A model generated the notes under the pieces. It saw nothing but the letters and a program-made list of their open reading frames with translations, searched no databases and was not told where the DNA came from. A stretch of DNA of 64,000 bases from Breviolum minutum Mf 1.05b.01 (lineage: Eukaryota > Sar > Dinophyceae > Suessiales > Symbiodiniaceae): the NCBI GenBank assembly GCA_000507305.1, contig DF242485.1, forward strand, positions 16,610-80,609, given 5' to 3'. Position numbers and translations under genes: made by a program. This document shows, piece by piece, positions 35,514 through 45,238 of the stretch; positions within the stretch are counted from its first letter, which is position 1, and every line of letters begins with the position of its first letter.

Positions 35514-37263
35514 TCACAATCTCAAACGGGCGTCTCTGAAAACTCCACGTTTCGGTCGCATGGCGGCAATGTCGAAGTGACCCAAATGGCACTTATAAGA
35601 AAACATGTCACTCTCCAACAGACTGGGATACTCTCCCGGTGAACTAACATAGCCATAGAAAATCCCCATCTTTCCTACACAACTGCCATCAAAATGGTGA
35701 GCATCTTCCATTGCTATGCGAGCTCACCGGAGTGTACACACCCAAAAACAAAAACCTATTACCTAAAAATCACTCAAAATGAAAAAGGAGAATCATTGGG
35801 GAACAAAGCCCCACGAAACCATTTTCCCCATCCAACTGATCATCCAACTGTGCGAAAAGAGGGCGCATTTGTAGCCAGCAAAAATTTGGAGTAAAAAATT
35901 TGGCACAGAAACAAAGTCGTGTGGTTCAGTGAACTCACAAGTAACCTCTTTCAATCGGGAAAAAATTATGACACACACCCCTGAAAACTAACATGACATT
36001 GGAAAATCCCCATTTTCAATAGGAAATACATGGAGGATTGATTTCCCATTGTCATGTTAGTTTTCGGGGGTGTAGATTCCAAAGGAATCCAGGGACCACC
36101 CAAGCACGTGGGACCTTCATGGGACCCTAATCCTAATTACTCCATATACCGCTCCCATAAAGAGTCCCCTTTGAAGGGAATGGGATTTTTGGATGGGATG
36201 CTCATGCCTATTGGAGGTCCCACTCTTGGAGGGTCCCTGGCGAAATCTCCAAGACATCTCCAACGAACGGAACCCGCGAAAAAGAGACCGCGGAAAAACC
36301 TACAGTAAGTATCCAAGAACTCTCGCAACTTACTTAGGGCTCCATTATTAGTCAGGTCCCATAAAATTGTTTGATGGAAAGTATCTTTGAATCAGAATTA
36401 AAAGACTAAATGACACAATGTGTCAAACTACCTGAGCTACCTTTTTTGGGGGGGCATTCACCATGTCTTTGTGGAGAGGGAGGAATATGTACAATTCACC
36501 CTTCCTTCATTCTGGAAAGACCTTCCACCTGACCATGCATCCATAAGTTTCACCGGTTACACCGTGACACCTAATTTGCTGGAAATATATCCTTTAGACT
36601 TGTACTAAAATCAGGAGCAAACCTTAAAACTTTAAAAAAAACACACACACTTGAAGAAATTGAGTGAAAAGAAATAACCTATTCAATTACCCTCCAGTAA
36701 ACAAACATGGCAATACATCTTCAAATCTTCAAATCGTCCATTTTCCGTTGCCATATTAATTTAGACTAGTCCATTTTGTATGTGTTCCAACCCGTCCACT
36801 TCGACATTTCGACCTTTTCCGCCACTCATCTATCAGCCGCCATAGGGGACGGACGTTTGGGTGAAACCGGGGGCCAGATTCCCGAGCAGGGAAAAATGGT
36901 ATTGACGGGCGACCTCTGAGAAATCTGTTGGAACAAAAAATGACTTGCGATTTGGTAAGCAAGCAAGCCTTCCGCACCTGTTTTCTAGTTGGGTGGCTGT
37001 TTTCACCAATCCCCTTTGAAGAAATAGGCGCGTTCGTCAAAATGGGTGGGTTCATCTTCCGCAAATGTTCGGGGTGAAAATTTTAAAAAAATGTTTTGTT
37101 TGAGTTGCCACCACCTAGGTTTAAGGTGGTTTAAGGATGTACTGTACCCCTTCCCAAAAGAACGCCCAAAAAAAGAATGCTTCAAGTACTGGACAAAAAT
37201 GAGACACTTGGAAGGACTTTGGACTCTTAGGGAGAGAAGTTCATGTGGTTGGAAATAATCAAC
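35514..37263 (-). CDS. Set of four or five exons ending in a stop, unrecognised gene
   Basis: From 37263 the frame reads VDYFQPHELLSLRVQSPSK, then CLIFVQYLKHS, after a CCAG acceptor. About 37066-37004 reads FAEDEPTHFDERAYFFKGDW. 36924-36855 reads FSEVARQYHFSLLGNLAPGF after a CAACAG acceptor. About 35865-35800 reads FAQLDDQLDGENGFVGL. 35627-35514 reads LLESDMFSYKCHLGHFDIAA and ends in TGA. The intron before the last exon consists largely of a miniature inverted-repeat element (35630-35735) whose end supplies the AG acceptor, as expected of an introner. I recognise no domain, and other frames are open for some exons. Confidence 0.4.
35630..35735. mobile_element. Miniature inverted-repeat element at an intron boundary
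   Basis: Ends are ctctcccggtgaactaacat and tgcgagctcaccggagtgta; inside are atagccatagaaaatcccca and aaaatggtgagcatcttcc. On the minus strand the element ends in CCCAG directly before an exon. Confidence 0.7.
35974..36074. mobile_element. Miniature inverted-repeat element, family CCCGAAAACTAACATG
   Basis: acacccctgaaaactaacat at the left, aataggaaatacatggagga inside and catgttagttttcgggggtg at the right. The terminal arms pair over more than 20 bases. Confidence 0.85.
36687..36770. mobile_element. Diverged miniature inverted-repeat element
   Basis: taccctccagtaaacaaaca at the left, acatcttcaaatcttcaaat inside and gttgccatattaatttagac at the right; it is related to the copy at 63051. Confidence 0.6.
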
Positions 37264-37640
37264 CTGGCAGTCCAAAAATCATGAAAATTAAATGGTCGGC
37301 TGCCGAGAAGAGCATTATTTTAGTACTGATAGATAATCAACAATTCCGGGGAACTATGTTTCTAACGGACTTCGTAAACTTACAGGGATCATCTTCGGTT
37401 TCCCACCTGACAAAAAATCTTGGGGATTGTAAACCTTGTACCAAACTCTAGGTAGTCACTGGCTCCACAATTTTGTCAGAACAAGTCAAACTGGATTTTG
37501 ACTACTGATGTCTGTTGTCCCCAAGCTAGATCATAATGGATTCTCCATCTTATTCAACCACTCCTTTAGAGCAATCAAGTGCTGCATTTCTCATGAAAGA
37601 ACTTGTTAGTGCTAAAAATGAGTCCGGTCTGCTAATGGTC

Positions 37641-37903
37641 AATTGTTGGTTTGGGGCACCATGGTTTGGGATTCTAAGGGTACCCCACAGTAACACTCCC
37701 TTTCATAAGAAGGGGATCCCAAATATCCAAACCACCAACCCAAACCAACAATTCACCATTGGCTGATGTTCAAAACATCAAAATAAATGTCCTCCTTGAA
37801 ACGAACAGTTTTTGCCATTGAAAGTAGGCCTAAAGGCCCCAAAGGGAAACTAATTACTCTTCCAACCATCCATTTTCAGGTGCGAACTTGCTGTTAGTTT
37901 CAG
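37641..37903. mobile_element. Two miniature elements side by side
   Basis: 37641-37765 is a strong palindrome (tcaattgttggtttggggca ... aaccaacaattcaccattgg). About 25 bases later 37789-37903 is a CTCCCTGAAAC-family copy (cctccttgaaacgaacag ... tgctgttagtttcagg). Confidence 0.8.
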
Positions 37904-37998
37904 GTTTCGGGTCTTCTTCTTCCCATCATGGAAGTGAAACAAATGGACGACCACTCTATATATACATGTACCCTGCCATATATCCCCTACAGAAATCA

Positions 37999-38559
37999 AC
38001 AATCCAACCAGAATTCATGGTTTATGAACTAATACCCAAATAATTGGGTACCGTAAGGTTTCATCCCCAACAAAAACACAAAAAACAGGGTGGTGTTTTG
38101 GTCACTGCTAGCCATAATGGAGCATAAACAAATCACCTTATTTGGGTGTACCCGGATTGGTAAGAGGAATTGGGCAAGTGGGATCACTTCACCACCACAC
38201 AAGAATATCTCTTAAGATTGCTGAGCCCCGGAACAAAACTTGTATGTATATATGTATATATATATATATATATATGCTATATGTAGTATATTACAAGTTT
38301 ATAGCTGACAAAAAATGCCTCGTAAGTAACTTCAAAAATTATCTGGTTGTTGTTGGTCGCCACGTCCTGTCCTTTTTTGGGCCCAAAAGAGAAAACATTC
38401 CGCTTCCGATGGCGAAAAGGCACAAACATAGGCTTGACGACTTTAGGCTACTCCTCTGGATCTTCGTGCATTGCGGGTTTCACCTCCCCATTTCTCCATG
38501 GGTCTGAATGGCTGAGCTCTGAAGTTTGTATCCTTCATCAAAAAACGGGAACTTTTTGC
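37999..38559. other. No gene; dispersed element and TA microsatellite
   Basis: A GGTTTATGAACTAATACCC relative of the GAATCCTGGTTGTTTA family is at 37999-38110. A (TA)n run is at about 38254-38275. Nothing else is supported up to the retrotransposon 3' end. Confidence 0.5.
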
Positions 38560-38567
38560 AAGGAAAG

Positions 38568-38592
38568 TTGCCTGCAAACAAAAAGCAGGCAA
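38568..38592 (-). promoter_or_regulatory. Stem-loop in the retrotransposon 3' tail
   Basis: ttgcctgc and gcaggcaa form an 8-base perfect stem around a 9-base A-rich loop, about 35 bases after the stop of the RT frame. 3' stem-loops are used by the reverse transcriptase of some LINE clades to recognise their RNA; the role here is inferred. Confidence 0.5.
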
Positions 38593-38625
38593 TGGGGTAA
38601 TGATGATTTCTTCCTATAAAGGGAA

Positions 38626-41600
38626 TTACTCTGGGTAATTTATGGTAAAAAACCTGGAACTAAGGCCATTTTGGGTAGGCTTCCCTGCGCTCTCCGACTC
38701 GGTCACCGCTGCCTGTGGTCCGCAGGCAACGTAAGTCCAGAAGGGCTCAGGTACTGGTGCCTTCGCCATCACAAAGATGAAAACAGCCCCGAAACCCCTG
38801 AAATGCTTTTCGCACAAGAGGACCGGAGCAACCCTGCACTCTTCCAGCATTCGATCAACCGCCAGAATGTGTGCATGAGGGATTTGTACATGCAAACAAC
38901 ACACCCACTTTCGGTAAGAGACCCCAGATGGCCTTCTTTTGGATGTGTGAATTTTGCTACCCGTCGACTTCAGAATGGCTTTGACATACGAAGTAAAATC
39001 AGTAGCAATGTCACAAAAATCGATTTCGTCAAGGTCTGAAATTTGCAACTTTCGCCAACTTTTGTCCGACTTGTTGCGAACGATCCCAACCTCTCTTGTT
39101 GTCTGTTGATAAACCAAAAGCAATTGATGACTCGACAACCACATTGGTTTTCCCTCCGGTGCTTGCAGCAGCGTCCAAATCCAGTTATAGACATCCCACG
39201 CAAAAGTGCCAAAAGATGGATGAAGCTCGATCTCTGATGGAACCACTGTCAGAACTGTGAGTGGGATCTCCTGTTGTTGGAATTCGTCACTGCTGTTGTC
39301 TTCCGAAGCGTCTGCAACCTGTACATTGTCAAGTTGTGCCCAACGTTTCGACTCCTGTTTGCGAAGATCCTGTTTGCAAGAGACAGCTCGAACCCCAATC
39401 TGTATGAAGTGTCTGTGAAGATCATTTCTCAACTTCTGTGAGGATTTCCGGTGATCCATAAAACACTCCCACAAAACCAAAGTTCCCTCCGGTAAAAGCG
39501 TTCTGCCGTCTGCAGCACAAACATCTGCCGCTTCGTTCCCCGAAAAGGCCCAAGATTCAACCAAACTGTTGATTTGCTCGTGATCTTGATGGGATGAAAC
39601 CTTCACCACATCTTGCCAGCTCCCCAGTTGGAGGGCACGAACTGCCAAGTCAATCAAAAGCTGTTTCAAATCGTGGTCAGTCTCATGAGCTACTATGGTG
39701 GGGAAAATGCGGAGGACACAACTCTTTAACAAATCAAAAACCTGTTGGTTACCAACCCAAATCCAAAATGGTTTACCCTGGGCTATGCCAAATCTTATTG
39801 CTGCGGCTGCAGCGTATGCCTCTGCACGAAAGATGGTCTGGAGGAGCCCTGGGACTGGGCCTTTGGCTACTTCATGAAAGATTTGTTGGGGACCCTTAAA
39901 GTCTGAACAAACTACCCCCCACGAAGCAATTCGCAGCTCCGGTATGGCTGGAGCCAAGCAACTACCATCAGTGAACAAATGAATGTTGTCCATAGAAACC
40001 TCTAACGATGCGATGTTACGACTACAGTCTGGTATTTGGATTAGGCATTGACGAAATTCTTCAAAGGCAGGATGATAAGTGATCCATCCATGTTCAATGG
40101 TGCAAGGTTCAAGAGAATCAAGCTGGCGGAATGAATCGGATGGGAAATTGTTCCTACACTCTTGAAAAAAGGGGCACTCCCAGTGGCGGTGATGAATGGA
40201 ATCCGTGCAATCACACCATGGGCACGAACTGTCAACGAAGTTCCCACTAGCAAATTGTTTATTCCTCGTGAAGAAGGTACCATTCATGACTGTACGTAAG
40301 AGGCCCTGATGTTCGAAATCCAAACGAGAAAACTCAGCAACACTGGAGGCAAAATCACACCTTTCAAGGCCTGAGAAGCCTTCTCTGGTGGACACAGTTG
40401 TGGCGATCCGTTGAAGCCATGCGTCAATTATCCTTTGTTCTAGGAGTTGAATTGGGGCATTCAAGAGGTGTAGCCTATGGCCCTGATGATCTTGAATCCA
40501 ACCATCTGAAATCCACTGCCACCCTAACGCAAAAATCCTCATGAGAAAGATGCCACATGGACCTGGATTGAATCGGACCGGGGCAACTTGTGTGAGGTAA
40601 CCTAGCAATGGAAATGCATTGTCTGGCACACAGAATCTCCTAAAAGCACGAATGGTGGTGTTGATTGCATGGAACTCTGGATCTGCTTTAGGAGTCAAAA
40701 GTCCAGATAGCTGAAGGTGTGGACTTGCTCCAGGACGATCACAACTCAACGCTTGCATTGCTTTGGTTCTCAAACTATCAAACCATGCGTCTTTCAAGAA
40801 AACCCCTGCGATACCATGCAAACACTTAGGCCATGCTGCAACCTGAAGGGCAAGGACTTTCTGGTAGGTTGGAGCAACGCTCCGTTTGAGCTTTTTCCAA
40901 AAGAAACTACACCCACGAATCCTATCAACCACAGTGTAATTGGTAGAGACTTTGGAGTAAGCCAGGTGTCCCCCCAAATTGCGAGCGTGAAGCTTAACTG
41001 GCAGCGGGCCCTGACGAAGGCGTTGTCTAGCCTCATTGGTGGTACCCCACACAAAGCACTTCTTAAGATCAAGGTTTACTTGCAGGGAGTCTGTGAAGGT
41101 TTGGACTGCATGGAACCCTGAAAGAGTGTCTTCTGCGGTGGGTGAAGTGAATTGCCAATCGTCCACGTAACTCCACGGGACCACACTCGGACAATCCTGG
41201 GATATGGCGGCTGTCATGACAAGGTTTATCAAGTACATAGCCACTACGCTTAGTGGGTCTCCCTCTGGAAATCCACTGTTGGAACGAATAGCTGGACTTG
41301 AAGCTCCGGAGACAACGAAGCGGCGCTCAAGTTGGAGGAGACCTTTTTGCCAAGGGACCCAAACTCTTGTTGGGATTTCCAAAGCGGCTGCTATGGCAAA
41401 AACTGGTATCCTTGGAAGTTCATTGAAGCATCTTTGGATATCAACGGAAAGCCCAGTGATGGGCCGTTCTTCGTATGCATGATCTTCAACTAACGAGGCA
41501 AGCTGGAACCAAACATGTGCGGCTTCCTTACGAGGTCTGCTGCCTATCAAAGAATCGGGGGTGATGCAGTCTAACCACTTCAGAAGTTGACGAGTACGTA

Positions 41601-42219
41601 TGCTACTCCAAACCCGATAGACAAAGCTCAAGACACAGATTGGCCTGTAATTTGCGACTGTCTGCGAAGACTCACGTTTCTCTAGGGCTGATACGAGGCC
41701 AACTTGGATTTGGCTTGGCCATGCTTCACCGGCCTCGACGTCATTGATGAGGTTAACAAGTTCGGCCGTACACTGATATGGCATTTTCAAGAGGTCAGTT
41801 CTAGCGATCCCGTCTGGACCAGTGGCCGAATGAACCTTCTTGTGACGAACTGCTTGAAGCCATTCTTCGACTGAGATTGGTTGGATTTGGCAAGGAGATG
41901 TTGGTTTTGGAAGTACTTCACATGCCTTTGCAACAAACGAAGTCCATCGGTCGGCATCTGTGAAGGTATGCTTATTCCAAATGGTTCCCCAATGATTCTC
42001 AAATTCACCAAAGACCTCAGAGAGAGATCCACACAATTTTGGTTGTGTGAGGAGGTCCCCAACTCCCAAACCTTGGTCATCAGGAAGATTTAAGACCCCG
42101 CTTATGATCTGTGCAACGAATGATCCCATGCGGACCAAAAATCGGCTCATGGACATCGAGAGAATCTGCTGGGTATGATAAATGCAAATGATCACTGGAT
42201 GATGATTCAACGACTGCAC
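38626..42219 (-). CDS. Retrotransposon reverse transcriptase - zinc finger - RNase H
   Basis: The frame has 1197 codons. RT motifs: ATGPDGI at 132-138, NYRPI at 190-194, SVDIQRCFNEL with the first catalytic Asp at 260, FPEGDPLS at 317-324, and YVDD at 351-354. A CPWC...H..H....C finger follows at 666-682. RNase H begins with FTDGS (Asp 751), FRAEAYA (Glu 800) and ends with GNEAAD (Asp 899); at the third catalytic position the sequence is WVGNQQV, without the usual Asp. About 300 C-terminal residues are unassigned. The listed first codon is GTG; the first ATG is at 42156. The frame overlaps the endonuclease frame by 140 bases in the +1 register, so translation may depend on +1 frameshifting at UCC-UGA-U (42085-42079) or on internal initiation. 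Confidence 0.93.
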   Translation of the reverse strand: MQSLNHHPVIICIYHTQQILSMSMSRFLVRMGSFVAQIISGVLNLPDDQGLGVGDLLTQPKLCGSLSEVFGEFENHWGTIWNKHTFTDADRWTSFVAKACEVLPKPTSPCQIQPISVEEWLQAVRHKKVHSATGPDGIARTDLLKMPYQCTAELVNLINDVEAGEAWPSQIQVGLVSALEKRESSQTVANYRPICVLSFVYRVWSSIRTRQLLKWLDCITPDSLIGSRPRKEAAHVWFQLASLVEDHAYEERPITGLSVDIQRCFNELPRIPVFAIAAALEIPTRVWVPWQKGLLQLERRFVVSGASSPAIRSNSGFPEGDPLSVVAMYLINLVMTAAISQDCPSVVPWSYVDDWQFTSPTAEDTLSGFHAVQTFTDSLQVNLDLKKCFVWGTTNEARQRLRQGPLPVKLHARNLGGHLAYSKVSTNYTVVDRIRGCSFFWKKLKRSVAPTYQKVLALQVAAWPKCLHGIAGVFLKDAWFDSLRTKAMQALSCDRPGASPHLQLSGLLTPKADPEFHAINTTIRAFRRFCVPDNAFPLLGYLTQVAPVRFNPGPCGIFLMRIFALGWQWISDGWIQDHQGHRLHLLNAPIQLLEQRIIDAWLQRIATTVSTREGFSGLERCDFASSVAEFSRLDFEHQGLLRTVMNGTFFTRNKQFASGNFVDSSCPWCDCTDSIHHRHWECPFFQECRNNFPSDSFRQLDSLEPCTIEHGWITYHPAFEEFRQCLIQIPDCSRNIASLEVSMDNIHLFTDGSCLAPAIPELRIASWGVVCSDFKGPQQIFHEVAKGPVPGLLQTIFRAEAYAAAAAIRFGIAQGKPFWIWVGNQQVFDLLKSCVLRIFPTIVAHETDHDLKQLLIDLAVRALQLGSWQDVVKVSSHQDHEQINSLVESWAFSGNEAADVCAADGRTLLPEGTLVLWECFMDHRKSSQKLRNDLHRHFIQIGVRAVSCKQDLRKQESKRWAQLDNVQVADASEDNSSDEFQQQEIPLTVLTVVPSEIELHPSFGTFAWDVYNWIWTLLQAPEGKPMWLSSHQLLLVYQQTTREVGIVRNKSDKSWRKLQISDLDEIDFCDIATDFTSYVKAILKSTGSKIHTSKRRPSGVSYRKWVCCLHVQIPHAHILAVDRMLEECRVAPVLLCEKHFRGFGAVFIFVMAKAPVPEPFWTYVACGPQAAVTESESAGKPTQNGLSSRFFTINYPE

Positions 42220-43789
42220 TGACCTGAGTGACTAGGGTCTGAACAGGGACGGCTTGTGGTCTTGCGATGTCTCTATAGATCCTGCTGGGATCTTTGAAGC
42301 GAGCTTCTCTCGCCTGCTTGACTCGGTGGGTTTTCAAGATCTGTTCAAAGTGACGAAACTCAGCTTCAAAGTTACGAAAGATTAATGATGCGTCTGAGTA
42401 TGTAGGGATTGCTGCTGGGATAACGGCTGGGGCTTGCGCCCATATGATGGATCTTGCCTGCCACCATTTACAAAAACCCCTAGGAAAACCCGATGCACAA
42501 CGAATGCTGTTCCAGAGTGAGAAGGCATGATCTACCTTGGATGCTGTGGTGCTTGCTGTTGAGGCTAAATTGAGGAAGCTTTTCAATCGACGAAGTTGGC
42601 GAAGCCAAAGATAGTGTTGGAAATGTTCACCTGTAAATGATGGATCACAAACACTGCCCCTATCTTTCTTGGTTGGGACCGTCGGGAATCTTCCCCAAGT
42701 AACATCACGAGTGCATGCTCGGCCTTGTTGGTTTGGAAGTAGGCCGGGTTTGCCTTGGAGGCGAAGCGCATTGTCAGCTGCCTTTTCAGAAAGCTCCATG
42801 ATGGTCTTGAGCCTCGAGTCTGAAGAACCATGTTTTGTTTGATCCAAGCTCTGGGGATCAATTTCATATGCTTCAAGATTTCCGCATTCTTCCCAAGGAA
42901 TCGGGCACGGTTTTCGCCAAATGGGGATTGGCTCAAACTTTCCAAAAGGCCGAAACTTTGCATATAGAATGGCATGGTCTGCAAACCACGTGTCATCGGT
43001 GTGGACGCTCTCTGAATGTGGAATGAGCTCCGGAGAGATCCACATATAATCTCGGACAGTCTGTCCCTTCGATGTGAAGGAGATTGGACGCCCCCATTTC
43101 TGCCATGCGTATTCTTGTATTTCCACCCAACCTAATCTTGTCCACTCTTCTGTTTGGTTTAGGGATCGAATTTCTTGGTTGAAATCCCCGCAAATGACAC
43201 GAAAACCCTTTGAGTCATGGACGATGCGATCGGTGAGCAGTTCAAGAAGTTCATCACTTTTGGCTTGGGTGGCAACACTTTTCGGGGCTTTAGCATAGCC
43301 ATAGAAAGTCCCAATTTTTTTCCAATGGTTAGCACAACAAACCGCTCCTGCATGGATCCGGGCAGTATCTGAAAGATGTGCTGGCCATTGCGTTGACAAA
43401 GTTCTGCTTGGGTATGACGAAAGAAGGCCCACACCTGTGGCTTTTCCACCGATGCAGGATAGCGAATTAGACAAAGGGGGTGCTGGAGCACTTGCTAAGT
43501 AACGACGACGGCTGCACGGGTATTTGAGCTCATCTCTAAACTGAATGAGCCCTGGCTGAGACAAGTGGGTCTCTGTAGCACCCCACGCCCCAGCGGGAAG
43601 TGACTCTGCAATTTTTCCTTTTCCCAAAAGGCCACTCGAATTGAAAGTGCCGACGAGTGGAAAAAACTCTTCTTTTGGCCCTGGATTCTGGGCCTCCCCA
43701 AAACGAATGCAACACATCAAGAAGATGTAATTGAGCATGACTCGAAAAAATCCATGAAGAGGCGATCTTGGAACTTTGCCTTTACTCAT
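42080..43789 (-). CDS. Retrotransposon APE-type endonuclease
   Basis: The frame has 569 codons. The endonuclease/exonuclease/phosphatase motifs are TETH at 72-75 (metal-binding Glu), GDFN at 201-204, RDYMW at 246-250 and ADHA at 270-273, all in the right order and spacing for a LINE endonuclease that nicks target DNA. Residues 18-28 are hydrophobic and followed by GEAQNPGP (31-38), a motif resembling the end of 2A peptides but with Glu one place off the consensus. The C-terminal half (280-569) has no recognised domain. It lies in the same frame as the upstream coiled-coil ORF, separated only by one UGA and 34 open codons. It ends in UCC-UGA with the RT frame open at +1. Confidence 0.92.
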   Translation of the reverse strand: MSKGKVPRSPLHGFFRVMLNYIFLMCCIRFGEAQNPGPKEEFFPLVGTFNSSGLLGKGKIAESLPAGAWGATETHLSQPGLIQFRDELKYPCSRRRYLASAPAPPLSNSLSCIGGKATGVGLLSSYPSRTLSTQWPAHLSDTARIHAGAVCCANHWKKIGTFYGYAKAPKSVATQAKSDELLELLTDRIVHDSKGFRVICGDFNQEIRSLNQTEEWTRLGWVEIQEYAWQKWGRPISFTSKGQTVRDYMWISPELIPHSESVHTDDTWFADHAILYAKFRPFGKFEPIPIWRKPCPIPWEECGNLEAYEIDPQSLDQTKHGSSDSRLKTIMELSEKAADNALRLQGKPGLLPNQQGRACTRDVTWGRFPTVPTKKDRGSVCDPSFTGEHFQHYLWLRQLRRLKSFLNLASTASTTASKVDHAFSLWNSIRCASGFPRGFCKWWQARSIIWAQAPAVIPAAIPTYSDASLIFRNFEAEFRHFEQILKTHRVKQAREARFKDPSRIYRDIARPQAVPVQTLVTQVSAVVESSSSDHLHLSYPADSLDVHEPIFGPHGIIRCTDHKRGLKSS

Positions 43790-43891
43790 GGAAACACCCC
43801 GAGAACGACGGCCTGTGGTGACAGGCTGAGTGCAAACAAAACTGTGGAGGAACGATAGTGGAGCACCTCCTTCTTGATGTGACTTAGATAG

Positions 43892-45238
43892 TCACTCGCC
43901 CCTGGGTTTCTTTTCACCCCGACCTAAAAGTCTTTCAATTTGCGAAAGTTGCTCGGACAACTTCTCATCTAAGTGCCTCTGGAGGGCACTGCCTTGGGAG
44001 TCCACACGTTGCTGCAACGACGTGATCTGGGCTGCAACTTGGCTCTGTTGTTGCACTTGCTGAGCATGATGCGTCTGAACAACCGTTTCAAGCGACGACA
44101 AACGATGCTCCATTTCAGCAATCCTATTCTCCTTGGCTTCTTCCATTTCAGCATCTTCGGACTGAGTGGAAGTTTTGGTGATCATGGCGATCTTTGCTTC
44201 AACCTTTTGATCGACAACCCTGCTGATTGCTTCAATGCTTGGGCCTGACGAACCAGTGGGGTAGCTTGAAAGGTCATTTCCACCTGTCTTCGGTTGCTTG
44301 TATGGAGACACATACGACTGCCATGCGTCATTCTGCTGAAGAGGATCTGTGCTTGACTGGGCATTTGACAATCCAGGCTGCTGCTTAAGGATGGCAATGG
44401 TCTTGGCGGATGCAACGATGTCGTTGGATGGTCGGGTAGTCTGCTTCCTCTTTTCAAGAGGGCTCACAAGGACGTCTGCGTGCTTCATTGTATAAATTTC
44501 GTAATGTGGAGGTTCGGATGCCTGGCACTCCCACAAAACCCCATTACCATCTGCACTGCGACCACGAGGTTGGCACGGTCGTGCCTTCCATTCCCATTGG
44601 CCGAACAGTTTGACCAAACTCGCACGTGTGGCCCCGTAGGGCATTGGCCCAACGATGAAAGTTGTCAAAGACGAGGCAGCGAGAAATGGGATTGAGGGCT
44701 TATGGGCCTCGTGCAGCTCTTGGGCATGGGCTGCTTCAGTGCGGATGCCAAATTTCTGTCCTGAGCGAGCTAAGCAAGTCCAATTTTCAGCAAGTTGAAC
44801 CGAGGCAAGAACACTTCTCTTGTCAGTCTTGGGAATCCAGACCACACGAAAATCCAAATGTGGCTGTCTTCCAACATCATCTCTTGGTTCAAAGTATGTG
44901 GCATGATTGCCTGAGAGACTCAAGATATCTTTGATGTCAACCCCTGTTACCCGAAATGCGACGATGTACAACTCAGCCCTTTTTGGAGGTTGTTGTTTAT
45001 CCAATTTGAGGCCTACGAATTGGCGATCCCAAACATCCAGAACATTGCTTTCTTGGCTGGATCCCCCAATCATGGCAGGTGTATTTTGGAGGATGTACTT
45101 AACAGGGTGTGATCTGAAATCATCCCAGCTGCCTTCTAATTCGTCACGGAAAACCAATGCACGAAAAACCGATGTTTGAACCTCATCAACACAATGCAAC
45201 TGGGCTGGGACGTGTCGGCTAACTTCCGTGGCGCCCAA
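43892..45238 (-). CDS. Retrotransposon ORF3: RRM-like segment plus C-terminal coiled coil
   Basis: The frame has 448 codons as listed; it is open from about 45287 but has no ATG for roughly the first 57 codons (the listed start is TTG), so it is probably reached from the previous frame. FIVGPMPYGATRASLVKLF at about 215-233 looks like an RNA-recognition fold. Residues about 335-440 are rich in Glu, Gln, Arg and Leu (MEHRLSSLETVV, QITSLQQRVDSQG) and predict a coiled coil. An RRM plus a coiled coil is the usual make-up of LINE ORF1 RNA chaperones, which is the likely role. It ends GAG-UGA-CUA, a readthrough-prone context, and the same frame continues into the endonuclease. Confidence 0.75.
   Translation of the reverse strand: MGATEVSRHVPAQLHCVDEVQTSVFRALVFRDELEGSWDDFRSHPVKYILQNTPAMIGGSSQESNVLDVWDRQFVGLKLDKQQPPKRAELYIVAFRVTGVDIKDILSLSGNHATYFEPRDDVGRQPHLDFRVVWIPKTDKRSVLASVQLAENWTCLARSGQKFGIRTEAAHAQELHEAHKPSIPFLAASSLTTFIVGPMPYGATRASLVKLFGQWEWKARPCQPRGRSADGNGVLWECQASEPPHYEIYTMKHADVLVSPLEKRKQTTRPSNDIVASAKTIAILKQQPGLSNAQSSTDPLQQNDAWQSYVSPYKQPKTGGNDLSSYPTGSSGPSIEAISRVVDQKVEAKIAMITKTSTQSEDAEMEEAKENRIAEMEHRLSSLETVVQTHHAQQVQQQSQVAAQITSLQQRVDSQGSALQRHLDEKLSEQLSQIERLLGRGEKKPRGE

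Noticed and set aside
38660-38690. GCCATTTTGG resembling the middle of the dinoflagellate spliced leader
   Set aside because: Only ten bases match, it is antisense to the retrotransposon and lies inside the RT frame; at 51.7 kb it is explained by shared element sequence.
40555-40580. Second NPGP (RFNPGPCG) inside the RT ORF
   Set aside because: It lies in a folded region beyond the RT palm with no hydrophobic lead-in or 2A-like upstream residues.
42583-43491. Several 90-140-codon frames overlapping the endonuclease ORF
   Set aside because: Shadow frames of a well-supported endonuclease with conserved motifs in the other frame.
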